Assembly: GCF_958979055.1 (NCBI RefSeq)
Contig: NC_084896.1
Span: forward strand, 27,328,001-27,392,000
DNA: 64,000 nt
Origin: Alnus glutinosa
Taxonomy: Eukaryota > Streptophyta > Magnoliopsida > Fagales > Betulaceae
Direction: 5' to 3'
Shown: in pieces, positions 56,876 to 64,000 of the stretch
How the letters are laid out: each line of letters opens with the position of its first letter
How positions within the stretch are numbered: position 1 is the first letter of the stretch
Position numbers and translations under genes: made by a program
Notes under the pieces: generated by a model
What the model was told of the DNA's origin: nothing
The model's input: only the letters and a program-made list of their open reading frames with translations
Database searches by the model: none

Positions 56876-57408
56876 GGAGAAAAATCAAATTTAGCCTTTT
56901 AAGTTTATACGCTCTTTCAATTTAATTCTTGAGTTTTTAATTTTGACAATTAGGTTCTTGAGTTTTAATTTTTTTCAATTTTAAATAGATCTTTTCATGA
57001 ATATATCGTCAAATTAATTAATAGGGTGTCATGTCAGACTAATTAATTGGAGTCACATAACTCTCGTTTAACACGCCATATGTCAACTTATGGTCGTTAT
57101 TTTCTAGGAGGGGTAGCCTCTCCCTACGCATGGTGGCTACCTCCCTCTCTCTCTCAATTTTGTTTTTAAGGGTATACTTGTAATTTAAATTAAATATGAC
57201 GCGTAATAAGAGCACATAACGTGTTAAATGATAGTCACATGGTATCAATTGATTGGTTTGTCATAATTGTTAATTAATTGGACAGTAGGTTGACAGAAGG
57301 TCCTATTTGAAACCACATAAAAAATAAAATAACTTAACTATCAAGTTCGAAACCCAAAAATTAAATTGAAATTGCATAAGAATCTAGGGACTAAATTTGA
57401 TTTTTTCC
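56876..57408. repeat. Long-TIR repeat R4, upstream of a lost LECRK promoter
   Basis: Fourth copy of the R element. Only about 28 bases of the following promoter (GTGAAGACTTTTTCAAGCAA) remain before homology stops at about 57436. Confidence 0.6.
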
Positions 57409-57436
57409 TTTTTAGTGAAGACTTTTTCAAGCAAAT

Positions 57437-57994
57437 AAACGATCAGTACGTGTTTGGAAACACACTAAACAATTTTTACTTTGTTTTTGGAAAATTTGCA
57501 AAAAGATTTATCGGATTAAGGAGTTTTTTTCTTTTCTTCATAATAGTAAAAGAATAGAAGATTGTTTATTGTAAGCAAAGAAGGCTTTGTTTGGCAACCC
57601 CTCCTTTTATATTGGGAGGGAATATTTTTTTGAATGATAGTAAAATGTGATTGATATAATATAAAGTTGAAAGAATTTATATACAAAAAGTAAAAAAAAA
57701 AATTATATTATAATGAATTTTTTTTATTTAAATAGTATTTAAAAAGTATTGATGTAATATAAAAATTTTAAAAAAAAAATTAAAATATTTTGAAGTTAAT
57801 ATTTTCTACAAATGAAAAAAGAGAAAGGAAAAAGGAAAAGAGATTGCCAAATGGGCCTTAAACTTTTGCCGAATAATGTCAAAAATAAAAACGATAATGT
57901 TTAATCAGGAAGATAAAGCTAAATGAAGAGACCCATGAGATGAGACTGGAAAACTAGGCTTATAATCAGGCAGCTTCTTGGCATTTGCCTAGAA
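57437..57994. other. Unassigned AT-rich DNA
   Basis: No homology to other parts of the window and no gene recognised. Confidence 0.4.
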
Positions 57995-58175
57995 GAGAAA
58001 TTATCTATACACTCATTTCTCACAACAACCTCACAACAATCTGACGTGGCTGGTAATATTTTATTATTTTTTTACAAAAAGAAATGAAAATAAAACAAAA
58101 AAATAATAAAATATTACCAGCCACGTCAGCTTGTTGTGAGACTGTTGTGAGAAATGAGTGTAGGAATCATTTCTC
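57995..58175. mobile_element. hAT-type MITE, ~181 bp hairpin
   Basis: Arms of about 75 bp: ACACTCATTTCTCACAACA near the left end is complementary to TGTTGTGAGAAATGAGTGT near the right end. The TIR (GAGAAAT-AT...) resembles the 140-bp MITE at 23234. The target duplication was not resolved. Confidence 0.75.
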
Positions 58176-58487
58176 CCAAAGTAAAGAAGGCCTATATATA
58201 CTCTATTTTATCCGGTCCTTTTGGAGTAGTTTTAGAAGTACCTAATGTGTTATTTTTGTCTCTCAAAAAATAGATGACTTTTAAAATCAAAATTTAATAG
58301 TAGTAAAACACAAGTCCAACAATAATTTTAAAAGACACCTTATTTTTAGAGAAACATAAAAATACACTCAAAACACTTCTAACATTACCCGTCCTTTAGC
58401 TCTCTCTCATGACCAGTTTTTTTTCTATTGGTATGCTTAATTGTATTATGTATTTAGTATGTAAAAAGGTCATGCGATTATATGCAA

Positions 58488-58740
58488 GGAGAAAAGCAGT
58501 CAACATGAGGAAACTTGCAGCCTTGCAGGTCACTAGCAATCAAGTAGAAGGAAATTTTGGCTTTCCGCGTTGTGGAAAAAGCAGTCAACATGAGGAGACT
58601 TGCAGGTCACTACCAATAGGAAACTTGCAGGTCACTAGCAATCAAGTAGAAGGAAATTTTGGCTTTCCTCGTTGTGGAAAAAGCTGTCAACATGAGGAGA
58701 CTTGCATGTCCCTCCCAATCAAGTAGAAGGAAATTTCGTA
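58488..58740 (+). repeat. ~105-120 bp tandem repeat, two and a half copies
   Basis: AGCAGTCAACATGAGGA and AGCAATCAAGTAGAAGGAAA recur with few changes. The plus-strand frame stays open for 105 codons (58409-58726) only because the repeat units are close to a multiple of three; no known protein is matched. Confidence 0.75.
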
Positions 58741-58763
58741 AAGTACCTTTCAAATTGCTAAAC

Positions 58764-58815
58764 TTGTTAAATGATAGTCACATGGTATCAATTGATTGGT
58801 TTGTCATAATCATAT

Positions 58816-58855
<40 letters not shown>

Positions 58856-60252
58856 CCGAGTTTTTCTTTAGAATGGCATAGAATAGTGACACGTGGCATG
58901 AACCCATACTTTTTAGTGACTAAACCCGTCCTTTAAATACTGAACCGGTCTTTTAAATAAAATTGAACCGGTCTATTTAATCTCTCTATCTCTCTCTCTC
59001 CCTCTCTCTCTGTCTCTCTATATTAATGATACAAATAGCCTCTCTCTCTCTCTCAATTAATGATATAAGTATGACTTTTTGGTATTTTTATATTTTTGGT
59101 TGAAATCTAAATATAACCGGTATATTTAATCTCTCTCTCTCTCTCTATTAATGATACAAGTAGCCTCTCTCTCTCAATTAATGATATAAGTATGACTCTT
59201 TGGTATTTTTATATTTTTGGTTGAAATTTAAATATGTTTCCATTTTGTTTGTGAAATTTGTGATTGAACAATTCTTCATTTGAATGTTTATGAAATTTTT
59301 TTTTTCATATATATATATATAAAAGCCGAGTTTTTTCTTAGAATGGCATAGAATAGTGATACGTGGCATGAACACATACTTTTTAGTGACTAAACCGATC
59401 CTTTAAATACTGAACCGGTCTTTTAAATAAAATTGAACCGGTCTATTTAATCTCTCCCTCTCTCTCTCTCTCTCTATCTATTATTAATGATACAAATAGC
59501 CTCTCTCTCTCAATTAATGATATAAGTATAACTTTTTGGTATTTTTATATTTTTGGTTGAAATCTAAATATAATTGGTCTATTTAATCTCTCTCTCTCTC
59601 TCTATTAATGATACAAGTAGCCTCTCCCTCTCAATTAATGATATAAGTATGACTCTTTGATATTTTTATCTTTTTGGTTGAAATCTAAATATGTTTCCAT
59701 TTTGTTTGTGAAATTTGTGATTGAACAATTCTTCATTTGAATGTTTATGAGATTTTTTTTTTGTTCATTTGCTTTTTCGAATGTTCAAAATTATATAGGA
59801 TTGAAATATAATAGGTATCACACCAACATTAAAAAAAATTCCTACTAATTTTTTATTTTTTATTTTGACAATCAAAATCGTGGTTTTCTTCTTGCTATTT
59901 TTCTTCTTCATATTTATTTTCATTCTAAATTACACCTATGTGAACAAATATTTAACATGTTTTAATTTATATGAATTAAACTAAAAATAAAGGTCTTATG
60001 TATTAATTCATTTAAATGTTTTATGGGATATTTGTTTTTCTTTTATGTGATTTTTACGATTTCACTTATTTTTTGTAAGTGTTATTCTGCTTTTGAAAGT
60101 CAAAAAATGCAAAATTTTATTTGATTATTGTGCATAAAAGGAATATAAATGCTTTTAAAACACTAAAGAGTTAATTAAGCATTAAATTTGAAATGTTTTT
60201 TTTTTTTTAATGTTCAAAATTATATGGATTTTATTTTATTGAAACATATCAT

Positions 60253-60294
<42 letters not shown>

Positions 60295-62219
60295 CCGAGT
60301 TCCAAGTTAGAGTTGGCCTAGAATTAGGACACGTGGCATAAATCTATACTTTTTAAATATTGAACCGGCCATTTGAGTAAAAAACTGGTAATTTAAGTAA
60401 AATTAAACCGGTCTGTGTATTTCAAGTAAAATAAATGGTGCATTTAATATGACTAATTAACTATCTTATATTAAATAAAAATGAATAGAAACGTCATTTT
60501 TTTTTTGTCATTAAATCCTCACTAATTTTTACCTCTTTCTCTTTCTTAAGTAAAATCTTTTACTCTAACACCGCTTCCCCTCCCACTAAATGTCCATTAC
60601 AAACTAAACCTCAAAAAGTCAAATGTCAGTTTTTTTTTTCTTTGGGAAATGTCAAAAGTCACTCAAATATCTCTCGCTTTCTCAAATAAATATATGGAGA
60701 AGTAATGGTTTGTGGCTATGCAAAACTGCAATGTTGTTTACATTACCGGAGAGTGATGTTCAAAGCAAAGAGAGCGAAGTTTTTGCTATTGTTGGAACCT
60801 TTTTGTTTGTAATACTGCTATAACATTTCTTTTTAATTTGCCTTCAAGTTTGTCGGGACTGTATTCAATATAATTGTAAATAATATGTTTGTATTTATTT
60901 TATGTGCTTCTGTTTTTCTGATTTGTTTTTCTATCCTTATTTTTGCATTGATAATTTATATTTTTTTATTATTATTTTTGTTGAAAAATTAGTTTCTTTT
61001 ACGCTATATATAAGAATGATGGTCGAATTAAAAAATATCTATTTGACCGTAATTTCTTCCTATACCTACAAATTTCTTTGGAACTGAAAAAAGTATATAA
61101 AAAATATAGTTATTTTCTATTATATTAGTGGTTATCATTTTACCTTTTTTTTTTACTTTAGTTTCTATGATTTTGTTCTTTCTTTACATTTTTTTTTTGT
61201 CCATATTTCCTAATTTATATTATTTTTTTGTTCAAATTGCTTCTTTTCTTTTTCTTTTTCATTTTCTAAATTTTACATTGAATTCAAGGAAACCATGGAG
61301 AGAGAGAGTTTACATTAATTGTTGTTTTGAGTACGAGGTATGATGATTTTTTAATTTACATTGTTCACTAATTTTTTTTTCCCTGTATAATGCACATTAT
61401 TAACGTGCTTAATTGATAGCCAATATTAATTTTTAAGATTTCATATGAATCGGAAAAGTATATGGAAAAGAAAACTCTAATTTATTCTATTAGTATTTTT
61501 CATTTTTCATTTTTTGTCTATATTTTATATGGTTCTCTTATTTCATTTCCTCTCTTCTTCTTTTTTTCTTTATTTTTTATATAATTAATATATTATTTTT
61601 CATTCAAATTGCTTATTTTATCTTTTGTAAATTTTACACTAAATTCAAGAAAATGATGGTGAGAGAAAGTTTCCTATGGTTGTTTTTTGTACGGGGTATG
61701 TTGATTTTTTAGCGTATTATGTTTATTGAGTAATTTTTTATTAGTTTATGTAATACAAAAAAGATAACACTATTATATTGACAGAAATTTCCTACAAACC
61801 GGTTTGAAGGAAATTTCTTTAAATAGCATGTACGAATAGCATTAATAAAAAAAATATGTGCTTCTCACATGTTTAAAGAATACGTATCTTTTTTAAATGT
61901 GAGTCGTAAAACCAGTTTATAAGAAATTTTTGTTCCTATTATATTATATTAGTGTTTTTCAGTTTTCATTTTTTATCTATATTTTTTATACTTCTCTTCT
62001 TCTATTTTTTTTTTATTATTATTATGAAACTAAATTATAAGGAAGAATCCCGCGCATAGCACGGGTTACAAGCTAGTTGTTAATTAATTGGACAGTAGGT
62101 TGACAGAAGGTCCTATTTAAAACCACATAAAAACTAAAATAACTTAACTATCAAAGTTCGAAACCCAAAAATTAAATTGAAATTGCATAAGAATCTAGGA
62201 ACTAAATTTGATTTTTTCC
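58764..62219. repeat. Fifth copy of the R element, split by a Helitron
   Basis: 58764-58809 and 62077-62219 together match 57213-57290 and the right end of R1-R4. The left part of the element is missing. Confidence 0.65.
58810..62076 (+). mobile_element. Helitron, 3267 bp, with three 5' ends
   Basis: Begins TCATATATCATATATA and ends CTAG, just after a hairpin of CCCGCGCATAGCACGGG. It is inserted between A and T: the flanks rejoin to CATAATTGTTAATT, which exists uninterrupted at about 57264 and 40102. The 5' signature AAAAGCCGAGTT... plus ACGTGGCAT occurs three times (58851, 59321, 60290) and the 3' end once. The first two repeat a ~470-bp unit with ACCGGTC words and (CT)n tracts. No Rep/helicase coding region is seen, so it is non-autonomous. 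Confidence 0.85.
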
Positions 62220-62386
62220 TTTTTAGTGAAGACTTTTTCAAGCAAAGCAATTAAGCAAATTTGGTTTATTCAACTATCTGAAAAGGTCAACACGTGAAGA
62301 TAATGCAAGTTCTTAGAAATTTCAATCACAAGATTTGGAGGATTGCCTGGAAAACGCCAGTTTTGAAAACCTGCCAAACAATTCCT

Positions 62387-62394
62387 TATATAAA
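62387..62394 (+). promoter_or_regulatory. TATA box of the truncated LECRK-4
   Basis: TATATAAA in an intact promoter block 62 bases before the start codon; the promoter is very similar to that of LECRK-1 without its MITE. Confidence 0.6.
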
Positions 62395-62448
62395 TGATGT
62401 TCTGGGTTCTTTCTTGCTCATAAATCCATCCAGCCATACTCATACAAT

Positions 62449-62631
62449 ATGGCTTCTCCAACTTGTCCTTATTTTTGTTCTCTCTTGCTTCTACTTGTTC
62501 TTCTTCCTCTCCTTCCCACTGTTTTCACCTTCACCAAAGACGACTGTCTACCGCTGAAATCACCTGTACTTGTACAGGATAAACCTCCAGAACCATGGCT
62601 GTCCCGTTCACATGAATTTGCCTTGGGATTT
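62449..62631 (+). pseudogene. LECRK-4, truncated after 61 codons
   Basis: Starts MASPTCPYFCSLLLLLVLL and continues through CLPLKSPVLVQDKPPEPW to EFALGF, at the beginning of the B-lectin domain, then breaks off at about 62631. The frame continues for 11 unrelated codons to a stop at 62667. The sequence after the break belongs to the family found at 18357. Upstream promoter and leader are intact, so a short secreted peptide of about 45 residues could in principle be made; a function is not implied. Confidence 0.9.
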
Positions 62632-62635
62632 AGTG

Positions 62636-63067
62636 ATAAAAAAATGATGATGAATTTAATTATTTAATTAATATTTTAGTACTCATCCTTATTAAGCGAG
62701 GCCCAATACATGCAATTAATATTAAATTAAAATGTGAGATAAATTATAAAGATAATGTTTGGACTTAAAATTTTTATTTTGACACCACGTTAAATTCATA
62801 CTTATCTCAAAAGTTTAACCTCATAAAAATAAGAAATAAAAATAAAAATAATTTAATAATTTAATTAATATTCTAATAAGACCATATGTTCATGTATAAG
62901 GTAATTTCTTTTCTCACCTCTAGAAATAACTTTGCATGTCGAATCGGTCTAAACTTGAAAGTTACGTTTTGGTGTCATATTTCTCTTTCTTTTTTCTTTT
63001 TATTTATTTTTTTAATATGAGGATGTCATATTTCTCAGAGGTGCATATATATATATATATATATATT
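62636..63067. repeat. Repeat homologous to 18357-19500
   Basis: Shares TTTTAGTACTCA, TTAAGCGAGGCCCAATACATG and GAGATAAATTATAAAGATAATG with the left-hand copy but lacks its MULE-like insertion. It ends in an (AT)n tract at about 63046-63067. Confidence 0.75.
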
Positions 63068-63110
63068 ATGCATAGAAACCTAAGAGAAGTCGGTGAACCG
63101 CGTCAAATAG

Positions 63111-63248
63111 TCAAGAAAAGTGAGTGAACCGTGTCAAATACTAAAGAAAAATGGGTGGTCAAGTAAGTTATGGGAGAAATCAAGAAAAGTGAGTGAACCG
63201 TGTCAAATACTCAAGAAAAATGGGTGGTCAAGTAAGTTATGGGAGAAA
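63111..63248. repeat. 69-bp tandem duplication
   Basis: TCAAGAAAAGTGAGTGAACC starts at 63111 (last base of the preceding triplet) and again at 63180; the two copies are almost identical. Confidence 0.85.
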
Positions 63249-63870
63249 TTCAAATTTGGCCCTTAATCAGGATTTTATACGATTTCAATCTAATCCTTGA
63301 GTTTTTAATTTTGACAATTATGTTCTTAAATTTTGTTTCAATTTCATATAGCTATATAGGGCTCTCCACTAACCTATTGTCCAATTAATTAACGATGTGT
63401 CACGTCAGGCCAATCAATTGGAGCCACATGACTCTCGTTTAACACATGTCAATTGTATATACTAAATGGCATATTTACTTTGAATTACAAATATATCATT
63501 AACCTAGCATAAAAAAATAAAAATAAAAAGAGAGAGAGGCAATCGGCCAACCCTCACCCAATGATGGGAAGTCGCTCTTCTTTTTTATGGGCATCCTCCC
63601 CTTACAGAGAGTGTGGCCGCTCTCTCTTTAATTCTTTTTTTTTATTAAGAGTATATTTATAATTTAAATTAACTATGATACACAATCCGTGTCGTGTTAA
63701 ATGATGGTCACATAGCATCAATTAATTGGTCTGATATGGTATACTGTTAATTAATTAGACATAAAGTTGATGGAAGGACATAATTAAAACTCTAAAATTT
63801 TTTAGAGAAACAAACTGTCAAAATTAGAAACTCAAAAGATTAAATTGAAATCGCACGAGGACCAAGGACT
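63241..63870. repeat. Long-TIR repeat R5 upstream of LECRK-5
   Basis: Diverged copy of the R element (GGGAGAAATTCAAATTTGG start), longer than R1-R4 because of extra internal sequence. Confidence 0.5.
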
Positions 63871-63890
63871 ATCTGAAGCAATATGGCTTC

Positions 63891-63896
63891 TATAAA
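63891..63896 (+). promoter_or_regulatory. TATA box of LECRK-5
   Basis: TATAAA 52 bases before the start codon at 63943, within GGCTTCTATAAATGCTG. Confidence 0.6.
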
Positions 63897-63942
63897 TGCT
63901 GTTGTGGGTTCTTTCTCACACATAAACCCATACTGAAGCAAG

Positions 63943-64000
63943 ATGGCTTCTCCAACTTGTCCTCATTTTTGTTCTCTCTTGCTTCTACTTGTTCTTCTTC
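63943..64000 (+). CDS. LECRK-5, first 19 codons (runs off right edge)
   Basis: MASPTCPHFCSLLLLLVLL is the signal peptide of the receptor-kinase family, preceded by a leader (GGGTTCTTTCTCACACATAA) closer to the minus-strand remnant at 21970 than to LECRK-1 to -3. Whether the gene is intact cannot be judged from this window. Confidence 0.8.
   Translation, partial: MASPTCPHFCSLLLLLVLL

Overview
This 64 kb window is nuclear DNA from a flowering plant, most likely a woody eudicot. It is AT-rich, with spliced genes that match plant families, G-type lectin receptor kinases and dense plant transposable elements. A Fagales-like species is a guess from the look of the LINE tail and MITE families; the species cannot be fixed from sequence alone.

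Left part (1-13.8 kb): two conserved single-copy-type RNA genes. The minus strand carries the first coding exon of the nonsense-mediated-decay factor UPF3 (1136-1278), whose remaining exons lie beyond the left edge. The plus strand carries a complete seven-exon KH/STAR (Quaking-like) RNA-binding protein of 293 aa (7988-12984). Between them is AT-rich intergenic DNA with a six-copy ~151-bp tandem repeat that carries a retrotransposon primer-binding-site-like motif.

Middle (13.8-30 kb): a transposon-rich stretch. It holds a hAT-like element nested in another hAT-like element, two 9-bp-TSD MULE-like fold-back elements, several hairpin MITEs, a ~430-bp candidate solo LTR, a 4173-bp TG...CA element with a 5-bp TSD, and a minus-strand remnant of a lectin receptor kinase with almost all of its coding sequence deleted.

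Right part (30-64 kb): a tandem receptor-kinase cluster. Three intact, intronless G-type lectin S-receptor-like kinase genes (LECRK/RLK1 type; 31012-33453, 40472-42913, 46628-49045) lie in the same orientation. A fourth copy is truncated (62449-62631), and a fifth begins at 63943 and runs off the window. Each of the three units repeats one cassette: long-TIR repeat, TATA promoter, kinase gene, a minus-strand fragment of the ribosome-biogenesis gene RLP24 (exons 2-4 only), in units 1 and 3 a 5'-truncated LINE, then an inverted copy of the kinase promoter and a long spacer. Each ectodomain joins a B-lectin, an EGF/S-locus-like and a PAN-like module, and should sense an extracellular ligand and signal through a cytosolic non-RD kinase. 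Ectodomains have diverged more than kinase domains, and the middle gene has an unusual substitution in the ATP-binding pocket.

Because the spacers are paralogous, many transposon insertions can be read against an uninterrupted sister copy in the same window. This gives precise ends and target-site duplications for MULE-like, hAT, PIF/Harbinger-like, Helitron and LTR-type insertions, and a relative order of events. I did not find a demonstrably new system. The best leads are the LECRK-promoter/RLP24 chimera in unit 2, the mosaic divergence and possible pseudokinase in the LECRK cluster, and the composite Helitron.
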